NCBI RefSeq assembly: GCF_029945685.1
Contig: NZ_JAQSDA010000003.1
Coordinates: 186,001-250,000, forward strand
Direction of reading: 5' to 3'
From: Polaromonas sp.
Lineage (GTDB): Bacteria; Pseudomonadota; Gammaproteobacteria; Burkholderiales; Burkholderiaceae_C
Length of the DNA stretch: 64,000 nucleotides
Below are positions 54,260-62,862 of this stretch, piece after piece. The notes beneath the pieces were generated by a model, which ran no database searches, was not told the DNA's origin, and was given only the letters and a program-made list of their open reading frames with translations. Numbering within the stretch: position 1 is the first letter of the stretch; every line of letters starts with the position of its first letter. The position numbers were made by a program, and so were the translations under genes.

Positions 54260-54832
54260 TTATTTGTCGTCCATCGAGGACTCGGGGCGTTCGAGGACGG
54301 AGTAGCCGCGCCGGTGGTGGAACAGCGCAATCTGGACGGACCGGAAAGCCATGGCGATGAAACCCAGCAGGCAGATGCCGTAAACCCAGTTCATGGGCAG
54401 GTCGACCATGGTCATGCGCGAATTGCTGCCCAGCTTGAGCATCATCATCACGGTCAACACGGCCGCCGCGGCAAAGAATCCCACGCGCAGCACGTCCACG
54501 ACAGTGGCCATCGCACGTGCCATGGGCGTGGGCATGAACTTGTAGAAAAAGTCCACCTGGATGTGGTTGTTCTTGACCACACCAATGGTGGCCCCGGTGA
54601 AGACCACGGCAATCAGCAGGTAACGCGCGATCTCCTCGGTCCAGGCCGCCGAGTCGTTCATCACATAGCGGGTAAAAAACTGGTAGAACACCGTGGCGCC
54701 CAGGATCCAGAAGAAGCCCAGTGCGACCCAGGCCTCCAGTTTGGTGTCGGACAGGTCCACCGCTTCGTCCTGCGCGTGGAACTGTCCGTCATCGCCCATT
54801 ACTGCGGGCATGTCGTCAATTGATGGGGTCAT
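54260..54832 (-). CDS. dctQ: TRAP transporter small permease subunit
   Basis: A 190-residue membrane protein with four predicted helices (starting at LEAWVALGFFWILGATVFYQFFTRYV) and the family segment WTEEIARYLLIAVVFTGATIGVVKNNHIQVDFF. This is the DctQ fold, which binds DctM in the inner membrane and is essential for solute-binding-protein-dependent uptake. The first about 30 residues are acidic and longer than usual. It precedes dctM on the minus strand and follows dctP after a 110-base gap occupied mainly by repeat copy B. Confidence 0.9.
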   Translation of the reverse strand: MTPSIDDMPAVMGDDGQFHAQDEAVDLSDTKLEAWVALGFFWILGATVFYQFFTRYVMNDSAAWTEEIARYLLIAVVFTGATIGVVKNNHIQVDFFYKFMPTPMARAMATVVDVLRVGFFAAAAVLTVMMMLKLGSNSRMTMVDLPMNWVYGICLLGFIAMAFRSVQIALFHHRRGYSVLERPESSMDDK

Positions 54833-54862
54833 TGGATGTCCTGCGAGTTGAAATCAAGGGAC

Positions 54863-54942
54863 ACCGCGGAACCGGCTCTGCCGGGCCGCTGGTGTCGCCC
54901 CCTGAGGGGAGGCGGCGCACGCCAGTGAGCCGCTTCGGGGGG
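54863..54942. repeat. Intergenic GC-rich repeat, copy B (between dctP and dctQ)
   Basis: CCGCGGAACCGGCTCTGCCGGGCCGCTGGTGTCGCC followed by CCCTGAGGGG and AGCCGCTTCGGGGGG matches copy A closely over its whole length, with a short insertion in the right half (GGCGCACGCCAGTGAG). It directly abuts the dctP stop codon and forms several hairpins, so the dctP mRNA would end in stable stems before dctQM. Confidence 0.78.
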
Positions 54943-55929
54943 TTACTTGATGGCGATGATGCGGTCCCAGTCCTTCTTGTCGAGCTTCATGGACTCGAAA
55001 GTGATGGCTTTGAGCACGCGTTGCTGGAAGTCGGCGCGGTCAACCGTCACCACGTTGTTGCCCTTTTTCTTGAACTCTTCCACCAGTTCGCCTTCACGCT
55101 TGCGAATGTCGTTGGTGGCGTTGACGGCGGCTTCCTGCGTCACGTCGGAGAGGATTTTCTGCTCGGCCGGGGACAGCTTGCCCCACAGGCTGGGCGCAAT
55201 CACCGTGAGCAGCGCGTCGGAAATGTGGCCGGTCAGGATGATGTTCTTCTGCACCTCGAAGAATTTTTTCGCCTCGATGGTGGGCAGCGGATTCTCCTGC
55301 GCATCCACGGTGCCGTTCTGCAGGGCCAGGTAGACCTCGGCAAAGGCGATCGGCGTCGGGTTGGCGCCGCAGGCGCGCGGCAGCGCGGTATAGGCCGGGG
55401 AGTCCGGCACACGCATTTTCAGGCCCTTCATCTGGTCGCAGTTGGTGAACAGCTTGTTGCTGGTGGCATGGCGCGCGCCATAGTAGGTCAGGGCCGTCAC
55501 CGTGTTGCCGGTGGCCTTTTTGTAGCCTTCGGTCAGCTCCTTGAAGACATCACTCTTGCCGTACTTGACCACATGGTCTGCGTCGCGGAAGGTGAAGGGG
55601 TAGTAACTCACGGCCAGCCGCGGATACGAATTGGACGCAAAGGAGGCGCCGGTCAGGATGATGTCCACCGTGCCGAGTTGCAGGCCCTGGTTGATGTCGC
55701 TTTCCTTGCCCAGGCTGGAAGCCGGGAAGACCTGGATCTCGTACTTGCCGTTGGTGCGTTTCTTGAACTCGTCGGCCGCCCAGACCGACCACTTGTGGTA
55801 GGGCTCGGACGTTTCATAGACGTGCGCCCACTTCAGCTTGGTCTGCGCATGGGCCATGCCAAATGTGCCCAAAGTGCCCGCCATGATTGCGCAGCATGCT
55901 ATTGTTTTCAGAGTGAATCGTTTTGTCAT
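54943..55929 (-). CDS. dctP: TRAP transporter substrate-binding protein
   Basis: A 328-residue periplasmic protein with an N-terminal signal peptide (MTKRFTLKTIACCAIMAGTLGTFG then MAHAQT, cleavage after AHA). It has LKWAHVYETSEPYHKW, IQVFPASSLGKESDINQ, YYGARHATSN with a conserved segment near ligand Arg (MKGLKMRVPDSP), and VDAQENPLPTIEAKKF, all typical of the DctP family that binds a carboxylate through an Arg. GAGGAGACAAC precedes the ATG, an excellent ribosome binding site, so it should be the most strongly translated gene of the transporter. Uronate or sugar-acid ligand is inferred from neighbours. Confidence 0.92.
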   Translation of the reverse strand: MTKRFTLKTIACCAIMAGTLGTFGMAHAQTKLKWAHVYETSEPYHKWSVWAADEFKKRTNGKYEIQVFPASSLGKESDINQGLQLGTVDIILTGASFASNSYPRLAVSYYPFTFRDADHVVKYGKSDVFKELTEGYKKATGNTVTALTYYGARHATSNKLFTNCDQMKGLKMRVPDSPAYTALPRACGANPTPIAFAEVYLALQNGTVDAQENPLPTIEAKKFFEVQKNIILTGHISDALLTVIAPSLWGKLSPAEQKILSDVTQEAAVNATNDIRKREGELVEEFKKKGNNVVTVDRADFQQRVLKAITFESMKLDKKDWDRIIAIK

Positions 55930-55982
55930 GTTGTCTCCTCGGTGAAAGGTTGAAAGAAAAGGTGAGTTGCCGGGCGCTTTCT

Positions 55983-56702
55983 TCAGCTGGTCTTCGCGCG
56001 GCGCCAGCTCGCGCTGAATCGGGCATGGGACTTGTCCATGTGGGCATGCATCGCCGTGCGGGCGGCGGGGCCGTCGTGTGCGCAGATGGCGGCAAAAATC
56101 GCTTCATGTTCTGCAATCGCCGATTGCCATGACTTCATCGTCTCGAAATAGCCGGTCAGGCGCGTGAACAGCGGCCCGCGGCGGGAGTCCCAGAAACTCT
56201 GCACGGTTTCGATCAGCACCACGTTGCCGCAAGCTTCGACAATCGCGCTGTGGAAGGCCCGGTCGCCGTCCAGCGGCAACACGCCGCGGTGGGCGTCGGT
56301 GACCATCATGTCAATGGCGGCGCGCATGGCGTCGATGTCCTTGCGCCTGGCCTGGAGAGCGGCCATCGAGGCGATCTCGCCCTCCACCACGCGGCGCGCG
56401 CGTATCAGTTCCAGCGGTCCCCATTCGGTCAGCGCGACCTGCGGCCCCGCGGACCGGCTGGCACGCAGGGACCGGTCCAGCACATACACGCCGGAGCCGG
56501 TGCGCACCTCGACCCAGCCCTCGACTTCCATGGCAATCAGTGCTTCCCGCACCGACGGCCGGCTCACGCCGAGCTGTTTGGCCAGGTCGCGCTCTGCCGG
56601 CAGGCGCGTGCCGGCCGCAAATTCCCCCTTGCTGATCAGCGAGCGCAGCTGCTCGGCAATCTGGCGGTAAAGTCGTTGCGGTTCGACGGCTTGCAGCGGC
56701 AT
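55983..56702 (-). CDS. GntR-family transcriptional regulator, FadR subfamily
   Basis: A 239-residue repressor-type regulator. The N-terminal winged helix has YRQIAEQLRSLISKGEFAAGTRLPAERDLAKQLGVSRPSVREALIAMEVEGW, of which LPAERDLAKQLGVSRPSVREAL is the GntR signature. From about residue 95 the all-helical FCD effector domain has VEGEIASMAALQARR and DRAFHSAIVEACGN, with a likely metal-binding Asp/His set. This type often senses uronates or sugar acids (UxuR/ExuR). It stands at the divergence point between the minus-strand transporter/catabolic group and the plus-strand dehydratase operon, so it is a likely regulator of both. Confidence 0.9.
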   Translation of the reverse strand: MPLQAVEPQRLYRQIAEQLRSLISKGEFAAGTRLPAERDLAKQLGVSRPSVREALIAMEVEGWVEVRTGSGVYVLDRSLRASRSAGPQVALTEWGPLELIRARRVVEGEIASMAALQARRKDIDAMRAAIDMMVTDAHRGVLPLDGDRAFHSAIVEACGNVVLIETVQSFWDSRRGPLFTRLTGYFETMKSWQSAIAEHEAIFAAICAHDGPAARTAMHAHMDKSHARFSASWRRAKTS

Positions 56703-56745
56703 TTTTTCAACAAGGAGAGGTATTAAGGGTTAGCCAGAAGTGGAC

Positions 56746-56762
56746 AAGTGGTAAGGCCAATT
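56746..56762. promoter_or_regulatory. Candidate FadR-subfamily operator
   Basis: AAGTGGTAAGGCCAATT in the 131-base divergent region contains TGGTAAGGCCA, matching the FadR-subfamily pattern TGGT-N3-ACCA except for one position, with an extended AA...TT symmetry. It lies between the GntR gene and the dehydratase gene, where an operator controlling both directions would be expected. Confidence 0.45.
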
Positions 56763-56833
56763 GATAATCCCATGATTCCAGCCTTTGCTGCCATCCGGCT
56801 AAACCCTGTAATGTTCTTTCCCTGCGTCCGCCC

Positions 56834-57949
56834 ATGACAGCGCCTGTCACGATTGAGTCCATCCGCCTGCGGCAGGTCAACCTGCCGCCCAAGGTCGTGC
56901 GCACCGATGCCATCCAGTCTTTTGTGACGCAGGAGACGCTGCTACTGACCCTGCGCTGCAGCGACGGCGTGGAGGGCACCGGTTATGCCTACACCATAGG
57001 CACCGGTGGTTCGTCGGTCATGGCCTTGCTCCACGACCACCTCGCGCCGCGCCTGCTGGGCCGCAACCCGCTGCATGTCGAGGCGATCTGGAAAGACCTG
57101 TTTTTCCACACCCACGCCACCGCCGTGGGGGCCATCACCAGCCTGGCGCTGGCCTGTGTGGACACCGCCTTGTGGGACTGGCGCGCCCGCTGCCAGGGCT
57201 TGCCGCTGTGGCAGTTGCTCGGTGGCGCGCAAACGCGCGTGCCGGTGTACACCACCGAGGGCGGCTGGCTGCATCTGGACGCCGACGAGCTGGTGGCGCA
57301 GACGCTGGCGGCCCAGGCCCAGGGTTTTCGGGGTGCAAAGATCAAGGTCGGCAGGCCGCATGTCAGCGAGGACGTGGCGCGGCTGTCCGCCGTGCGGGAC
57401 GCAGTCGGCCCGGGTTTTGACATCATGGTCGACGCGAACCAGGGCTTCAACCGCCCGGAAGCCCTGCGCCGGGCGGCAGCCTTTGCGGGGCTGGACCTGG
57501 CCTGGCTGGAGGAGCCGATGGCGGCCGAAGACGTGTCGGGGCACACGCAACTGCGCACCCAGACGGCCATCCCGGTGGCCGTGGGTGAGTCGATGTACCA
57601 CCTGAGCCAGTTCCGCGAATACCTGGAGCAGGGCGCCTGCAGCATTGTCCAGCCCGATGTGGCGCGCATAGGCGGCATCACGCCATGGATCAAGGTGGCC
57701 CATCTGGCCGAAGGTTTCGGCGTGCCTGTGTGTCCGCATTTCCTGATGGAACTGCATGTGAGCCTGTGCGCAGCCGTTCCCAATGCGGCGTGGGTTGAAT
57801 ACATCCCGCAACTGGACGACATCACGACCAGCCGGATCCGGGTCGAGGGCGGTTATGCCTGGCCACCCGACACGCCGGGCCTGGGCATCGCGTGGGACTG
57901 GCCGGTCATTGCCAAACGGCAGCTTGCCGACACCACGCTGAATCAATAA
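56834..57949 (+). CDS. Enolase-superfamily sugar-acid dehydratase (mandelate racemase subgroup)
   Basis: A 371-residue protein of the mandelate racemase/muconate-lactonising group. The N-terminal capping domain is followed by a barrel with the KxK motif (AKIKVGRPH), metal ligands in MVDANQG, WLEEP and VGESMY, and the general-base His in VCPHFLMELH. The KxK/His pair is that of sugar-acid dehydratases or cycloisomerases (galactarate/talarate, galactonate, fuconate). It is followed by two SDR genes and an FAH-family hydrolase, which together resemble the L-fuconate-type non-phosphorylative pathway; the exact acid is not determined. No clear ribosome binding site precedes the ATG. Confidence 0.85.
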   Translation: MTAPVTIESIRLRQVNLPPKVVRTDAIQSFVTQETLLLTLRCSDGVEGTGYAYTIGTGGSSVMALLHDHLAPRLLGRNPLHVEAIWKDLFFHTHATAVGAITSLALACVDTALWDWRARCQGLPLWQLLGGAQTRVPVYTTEGGWLHLDADELVAQTLAAQAQGFRGAKIKVGRPHVSEDVARLSAVRDAVGPGFDIMVDANQGFNRPEALRRAAAFAGLDLAWLEEPMAAEDVSGHTQLRTQTAIPVAVGESMYHLSQFREYLEQGACSIVQPDVARIGGITPWIKVAHLAEGFGVPVCPHFLMELHVSLCAAVPNAAWVEYIPQLDDITTSRIRVEGGYAWPPDTPGLGIAWDWPVIAKRQLADTTLNQ

Positions 57950-57967
57950 ACCAACCAAGGAAACCAC

Positions 57968-58711
57968 ATGAGACTTCAAGGGAAAACCGCACTGATCACG
58001 GCCGCCGGCCAGGGCATCGGCAAGGCCAGTGCGCTGGCCATGGCGGCAGAAGGCGCGCAGGTCTGGGCGACCGACGTCAATGCGAAGCTGCTCGACGGTT
58101 ACGCGGGCATGCCCAACATCCGTGCCTTGACGCTGGACGTGCTCGACAAGGCGGCGATTCGCCAGGTCATCGCTGACATGCCCGCGCTCGACGTGTTGTT
58201 CAACTGTGCGGGTTTTGTGCACGCCGGCACCGCCCTGCAGGCCACCGACGAGGAGTGGGAGTTTGCTTTCAATCTCAATGTCCGTTCGCAGTTCTGGACC
58301 ATCCAGGCGGCACTGCCGCGCATGCTTGCCAACAACGGCGGCAAGGGCAGCGGCAGCATCATCAACATGGCCAGTGTGGTCAGCATCAAGGGGCTGCCGA
58401 ACCGCTTTGTCTATGGTGCGTCCAAGGCGGCGGTGATCGGCCTGACCAAAAGTGTGGCGGCCGACTATGTGATGCAGGGCGTGCGCTGCAACTGCATCTG
58501 TCCCGGCACCGTCGATACGCCCTCGCTGCAGGACCGCATCAATGTCTACGAAGATCCGGCGGAGGCCCGCAGGAATTTCATCGCCCGCCAGCCCATGGGC
58601 CGGCTCGCGCAGGCCCACGAGATTGCACCCGTCGTGACCTTTCTGGCCAGCGACGAGGCGGCCTTTGTCACCGGCCAGCACTACAACATCGATGGCGGCA
58701 TGACCATATGA
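57968..58711 (+). CDS. SDR, 2-keto-3-deoxy-L-fuconate dehydrogenase-like (DHRS6-like)
   Basis: A 247-residue classical SDR with ITAAGQGIGKASALAMA (a glycine-motif variant with AAGQGIG), LFNCAGFVHAGT, NMASVVSIKGLPNR, YGASKAAVIGLTKSVAADY and CNCICPGTVDTPSLQDRI. The CPGTVDTPSL and RCNC segments are distinctive for the DHRS6/2-keto-3-deoxy-L-fuconate dehydrogenase group; in Xanthomonas an SDR of this type oxidises 2-keto-3-deoxy-L-fuconate at C-4. Its product would be a substrate for the FAH-family hydrolase two genes downstream. GGAAACC lies before the ATG. Stop overlaps the next start as ATGA. Confidence 0.82.
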   Translation: MRLQGKTALITAAGQGIGKASALAMAAEGAQVWATDVNAKLLDGYAGMPNIRALTLDVLDKAAIRQVIADMPALDVLFNCAGFVHAGTALQATDEEWEFAFNLNVRSQFWTIQAALPRMLANNGGKGSGSIINMASVVSIKGLPNRFVYGASKAAVIGLTKSVAADYVMQGVRCNCICPGTVDTPSLQDRINVYEDPAEARRNFIARQPMGRLAQAHEIAPVVTFLASDEAAFVTGQHYNIDGGMTI

Positions 58712-59454
58712 ACCAGCTCGACTTCCAGGGCCGGCACGCGGTGGTCACCGGTGGCGCCACCGGCCTGGGTTACGCCATTGCGCAGCGGCTGATCCAGTCC
58801 GGCGGCAGTGTCACGTTGTGGGACCGCGACGAAGCGGCGGCAAAGCAGGCGGCGGTCGCGCTGGGTCCGCGGGCCTCGGCGGTGGCGGTGGACGTGTCGC
58901 AGCATGTATCGGTGCAGGCGGCGGTCCAGGCGACATTGCTGATCGCACCACGGGTCGATGCGCTGGTCAACAGCGCCGGCGTGACCGGCCCCAACGTCAA
59001 GCTCTGGGACTACCCTGTGGACGCCTGGGAGCAGGTGATGGCCGTCAACCTCAACGGCCTGTTCCTGTGCTGCCGCGAGTGGGCGCCGCACCTGCGCGCC
59101 AACAACTATGGCCGCATCGTCAACATCGCCTCGGTGGCGGGCAAGGACGGCAACCCGAATGCCAGCGCCTACAGTGCGAGCAAGGCGGCGGTGATTGCGC
59201 TGACCAAGTCGCTGGGCAAGGAACTCGCCGACACGGGCGTGCGCGTCAACTGCGTTACGCCGGCCGCCGTGAAGACCGCCATTTTTGACCAGATGTCGCC
59301 GGAGCATATCGCCTTCATGCTGTCGAAAATACCGATGGGCCGCTTCGGCACACCCGAGGAGGTGGCCGCCATGGTGGGCTGGCTGTGCACCGAAGAGTGT
59401 TCTTTCTCGACCGGCGCCGTGTTCGATCTCTCGGGCGGCCGATCAACTTATTGA
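58708..59454 (+). CDS. SDR family oxidoreductase
   Basis: A 248-residue classical SDR beginning MNQLDFQGRHAVVTGGATGLGYAIAQ, with VNSAGVTGPN, IVNIASVAGKDGN and YSASKAAVIALTKSLGKEL, followed by VNCVTPAAVKTAIF. The ORF-track frame begins far upstream in the previous gene; the start at 58708 overlaps that gene's stop as ATGA. It probably oxidises the aldose or aldonolactone precursor (for example an L-fucose or galactose dehydrogenase step) in the same pathway; that role is inferred from operon order only. Confidence 0.84.
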   Translation: MNQLDFQGRHAVVTGGATGLGYAIAQRLIQSGGSVTLWDRDEAAAKQAAVALGPRASAVAVDVSQHVSVQAAVQATLLIAPRVDALVNSAGVTGPNVKLWDYPVDAWEQVMAVNLNGLFLCCREWAPHLRANNYGRIVNIASVAGKDGNPNASAYSASKAAVIALTKSLGKELADTGVRVNCVTPAAVKTAIFDQMSPEHIAFMLSKIPMGRFGTPEEVAAMVGWLCTEECSFSTGAVFDLSGGRSTY

Positions 59455-59477
59455 TTTGTTCAACTAAAAGGAAAACC

Positions 59478-60326
59478 ATGAAACTCGTTCGTTACGGCCA
59501 ACTCGGCAAGGAAAAACCAGGTCTCATCGATGCCGAGGGCAAGCTGCGCGACCTGAGCGGCGTGGTCAAGGACATCGGCCCCGAGCAGCTCGGTGATGCC
59601 GCACTGGCCAAGCTGCGCAAGCTCAAGACGGCAAACCTGCCGCTCGTCAAGGGCACGCCGCGTCTGGGCAGCCCGGTGGCCGGTGTCGGCAAGTTCATCG
59701 CCATCGGCCTGAACTATGCCGACCACGCGGCCGAATCGGGCCTGCCAATTCCGAAAGAGCCCATCGTGTTCATGAAGGCCACCACCTGCATCCAGGGGGC
59801 CAACGACCCGGTCATGCTGCCCAAGGGGTCGGTCAAGTCCGACTGGGAGGTCGAACTTGGCGTGGTGATAGGCACCCGCGCGCGGTATGTCTCGCAGAAG
59901 GATGCGCTCAATTTTGTGGCCGGCTACTGCACCATCAACGACGTCAGCGAGCGCGAGTACCAGATCGAGCGCGGCGGCACCTGGGACAAGGGCAAGGGCT
60001 GCGACACCTTCGGTCCGATCGGCCCCTGGCTGGTCACGCGCGATGATGTGCCGAACCCGCAGAAGCTGGCGATGTGGCTGGACCTCAACGGACAGCGTGC
60101 GCAGACCGGCAGCACGAAGACCATGATTTTCGGGGTGGCCAAAATCATCAGTTATGTCAGCCAGTTCATGACCTTGATGCCCGGCGACGTGATCACCACC
60201 GGCACACCGCCCGGCGTGGGCATGGGCATGAAGCCGCCCTTGTATCTGAAAAAGGGTGACGTCATGACCCTGGGCATTGAAGGCCTGGGTGAACAGCGCC
60301 AGGTGGTGGTGCCGTTCAAGCTGTGA
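59478..60326 (+). CDS. Fumarylacetoacetate hydrolase family protein
   Basis: A 282-residue protein starting MKLVRYGQLGKEKPGL; GGAAAACC lies at ribosome-binding distance. The FAH C-terminal domain has AIGLNYADHAAESG, the metal-binding segment SDWEVELGVVIGTRARYV and CTINDVSEREYQIERGG, then TGTPPGVGMGMKPP. In L-fuconate-type catabolism the last enzyme, 2,4-diketo-3-deoxy-L-fuconate hydrolase, is of this family and gives pyruvate and lactate. It is the last gene of the plus-strand operon; a similar fold also acts on fumarylpyruvate or acylpyruvates, so the substrate is inferred from the neighbouring dehydratase and SDRs. Confidence 0.86.
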   Translation: MKLVRYGQLGKEKPGLIDAEGKLRDLSGVVKDIGPEQLGDAALAKLRKLKTANLPLVKGTPRLGSPVAGVGKFIAIGLNYADHAAESGLPIPKEPIVFMKATTCIQGANDPVMLPKGSVKSDWEVELGVVIGTRARYVSQKDALNFVAGYCTINDVSEREYQIERGGTWDKGKGCDTFGPIGPWLVTRDDVPNPQKLAMWLDLNGQRAQTGSTKTMIFGVAKIISYVSQFMTLMPGDVITTGTPPGVGMGMKPPLYLKKGDVMTLGIEGLGEQRQVVVPFKL

Positions 60327-60402
60327 CCCTGGTTCAGGCGCAGGCCAAGCGCGGCGCCTGAGCGCTGTCCGCGCTCCTTGACCCGGGGGCTACACTCGAT
60401 CC

Positions 60403-62790
60403 ATGAGTTCCCACCCCCCGCTTGCCTTTCTGGCCGGAGATACTGGTGTTGCCCGGCTGATGCGCGAGCGGGACTGGTCGGGCTCGCCCCTGGGCGCGTC
60501 GGTGCTGTGGCCGCAGTCCTTGCGCTCCGTGGTCAACCTGATGCTGGGCTCGGCCTTTCCGATGTTTGTGGCCTGGGGGCCGAGCCTGTCCCTGCTCTAC
60601 AACGATGCCTATGCCGAGGTTCTGGGCGCCAAACATCCGCAGGCGCTGGGCCATCCTTTTTACGAGGTCTGGCATGAACTTCAGGCCGATCTTGTGCCAC
60701 TGGTGGAGCGTGCGTTGGGTGGGGAAGCCTTTTTTGAAGAAAGCCTGCCGCTTCGCGTGCATCGCCATGGCTACGACGAAGACACCTGGTTCACCTTTTC
60801 CTATTCGCCTGTACTGGACGAGAGCGGCGCCATTGCCGGCCTGTATTGCGCCTGTACCGAAACCACGGCCATGGTGCTGGCTGAACGGCATCAGCGCAGC
60901 GAGCAGGAGCGCCTGCAGACGCTGTTCAGCCAGGCGCCCGGCTTTGTCGCGGTGATGCGCGGGCCGGACCATGTCTTCGAGATTGCCAACCACGCTTACC
61001 TGCAACTGACCGGTTTTCGCGATGTTATCGGCAAACCGGTGGGCGAAGCGCTGCCCGAAGTGGTGGAGCAGGGCTTCGTGGCCTTGCTCGACAAGGTGTT
61101 TGCCACCGGCGAGCCCTATGCCGGCCGCTCGGTACGAGTGATGCTCAACAGCGAACCCGGCGCGCCCCTGACGGAGGCTTACCTTGATTTTGTCTATCAG
61201 CCGCTGCGGGGGCTGACCGGGCAGGTCGAAGGCGTTTTTGTACATGGCCATGAAGTGACCGCGCTGCAGCGCGCGCAGGAGGCCCTGCTGGTTTTTTCCA
61301 ACAGCATTCCCGCGATGGCCTGGGTGGCCAGGGTCGACGGCGGCCTGGAACGTTTCAATTCCCAGTGGTCGGTCTATACCGGTCAGAGCACCGAGGCCGC
61401 GCTCGAGCATGGCTGGACGGGCGCGCTTCACCCCGAAGATCGCGCCGCGCCGCGGCGGGCTTTTGCGGCCGCGCGTGAACAGGGCACCGAATGGCAGGTC
61501 GAGTACCGGCTGCGCCGCCATGACGGGGTCTATCGCTGGTTTCTGACCCGGGCGGTACCGCAGCTCGATGCCTCTGGCCGCGTGTTGCGCTGGTTCGGTA
61601 CCACCACCGACATCGAGGACGCAAAAAAGAACCACCAGGCGCTGTGCGATGCGGACCGGCAGAAAGACGAGTTCCTGGCGACGCTGGCGCACGAACTGCG
61701 CAACCCGCTGGCGCCGATTCGTGCCGCCGTGCAGCTGCTGGGCTCTCCGGCTTCCCGGCCGGCGGCGCGCGAACATGCCGTGGAGGTGATCGGGCGCCAG
61801 GTGGGGCACATGGCCCGCCTGCTGGACGACCTGATTGACGTCGCCCGCATCACCCAGCGCAGGGTGATCCTGAAAAAAGTGCCCCTGGCAGTCGACGATC
61901 TGGTGGAGTCCGTCCTGGAAACCGTGCGTCCCCTGGCGCAGGCCAAGCGGCACGTGCTCGTGGCGACGGTCGGCGGCGTCGGCCTGCAGCTGGTGGCAGA
62001 TCCGCTCAGGCTGGCGCAGGTGCTGTCCAACCTGCTGAACAACGCCGTGAAATACACCGACGAGGGCGGGCGGATCGGGCTCGACGTGCAGGTGGAGGGG
62101 AACTGGCTGAGCTTCACCGTGTCGGACAGCGGGATTGGCCTGAGTCCGGCGGCCATCGATAACATCTTCACCATGTTCGCCCAGGAACAATCGGCGCTGG
62201 ACCGCTCGGAAGGCGGACTGGGCATCGGGCTGGCGCTGGCCAAAGGGCTGGTGGAACTGCACGGCGGCAAGGTCTCGGCCTTCAGCGACGGCCCTGGCTG
62301 CGGCAGTCGCTTTGTCGTGAAGCTCCCTTACCGCACCGACCGGCAGGCGTTCAGCGCCAGCCCTGTTGCGGCCTTGCCGGCCCTGCGTCAGCCCGAGGCC
62401 CGGACCGTGCTGCTCGCCGACGATAACCGCGACGCGGTGCAGGTGCTGGCCGAACTGCTGCGCATGGATGGCTACCTCGTGCACACGGCCTACGACGGGC
62501 GCGAGGCGCTCGACCTGGCGACGAATTTGCGGCCCGATGTGCTGGTGCTCGATATCGGCATGCCCGGCCTCAACGGTTACGAAGTCGCGCGGCTGGTGCG
62601 CGCCCAGCCCTGGGGCGACCGCCCGCTGCTGATTGCGGCCACCGGGTGGGGCCAGGACGATGACCGGCAGAAGGCCCTGACAGCAGGCTTCAATCGCCAC
62701 CTGACCAAGCCCTTCGATCCGCAACAGCTTTCCGACTGGATCGCAGAATTCCCGCTGGCAGCGCCCCAAGTTGATGCGGGTTTACCCTGA
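60403..62790 (+). CDS. Hybrid sensor histidine kinase with PAS domains and a C-terminal receiver
   Basis: A 795-residue cytosolic kinase without obvious membrane helices. Domain order: PAS-like region about 10-155 (SLSLLYNDAYAEVLG), second PAS about 165-290 (FEIANHAYLQLTG), third PAS about 295-410 (FNSQWSVYTGQSTE and YRWFLTRAVPQLD), a HisKA helix with FLATLAHELRNPLAPI, an ATPase domain with NLLNNAVKYTDEGG and SEGGLGIGLAL, and a receiver with LLADDNRDAV, phospho-Asp in VLVLDIGMPGLNG and a Lys in LTKPFDP. No separate response regulator follows, so it may signal through a phosphorelay to a partner elsewhere. Signal unknown. Confidence 0.88.
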   Translation: MSSHPPLAFLAGDTGVARLMRERDWSGSPLGASVLWPQSLRSVVNLMLGSAFPMFVAWGPSLSLLYNDAYAEVLGAKHPQALGHPFYEVWHELQADLVPLVERALGGEAFFEESLPLRVHRHGYDEDTWFTFSYSPVLDESGAIAGLYCACTETTAMVLAERHQRSEQERLQTLFSQAPGFVAVMRGPDHVFEIANHAYLQLTGFRDVIGKPVGEALPEVVEQGFVALLDKVFATGEPYAGRSVRVMLNSEPGAPLTEAYLDFVYQPLRGLTGQVEGVFVHGHEVTALQRAQEALLVFSNSIPAMAWVARVDGGLERFNSQWSVYTGQSTEAALEHGWTGALHPEDRAAPRRAFAAAREQGTEWQVEYRLRRHDGVYRWFLTRAVPQLDASGRVLRWFGTTTDIEDAKKNHQALCDADRQKDEFLATLAHELRNPLAPIRAAVQLLGSPASRPAAREHAVEVIGRQVGHMARLLDDLIDVARITQRRVILKKVPLAVDDLVESVLETVRPLAQAKRHVLVATVGGVGLQLVADPLRLAQVLSNLLNNAVKYTDEGGRIGLDVQVEGNWLSFTVSDSGIGLSPAAIDNIFTMFAQEQSALDRSEGGLGIGLALAKGLVELHGGKVSAFSDGPGCGSRFVVKLPYRTDRQAFSASPVAALPALRQPEARTVLLADDNRDAVQVLAELLRMDGYLVHTAYDGREALDLATNLRPDVLVLDIGMPGLNGYEVARLVRAQPWGDRPLLIAATGWGQDDDRQKALTAGFNRHLTKPFDPQQLSDWIAEFPLAAPQVDAGLP

Positions 62791-62862
62791 TCTGGCCTAG
62801 GGCCTCAACCCTATAAACCGGGATTTCGAGGCTGTCGGCTTGAATGCGGCGGGTTTTGCGGC

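Noticed and set aside
52736-54823. 695-codon open frame on the plus strand
   Set aside because: Antisense to dctM and dctQ; composition is His/Gln/Gly-rich with no recognisable domain, while the minus strand gives clear TRAP permeases.
56942-58681. 579-codon open frame on the minus strand
   Set aside because: Antisense to the enolase-superfamily and SDR genes, which have full catalytic motifs; this frame has none.
60334-62769. 811-codon open frame on the minus strand
   Set aside because: It is the complete antisense of the hybrid histidine kinase gene, made of low-complexity Arg/Gly/His-rich sequence without domains; long shadow frames are expected in high-GC coding DNA.
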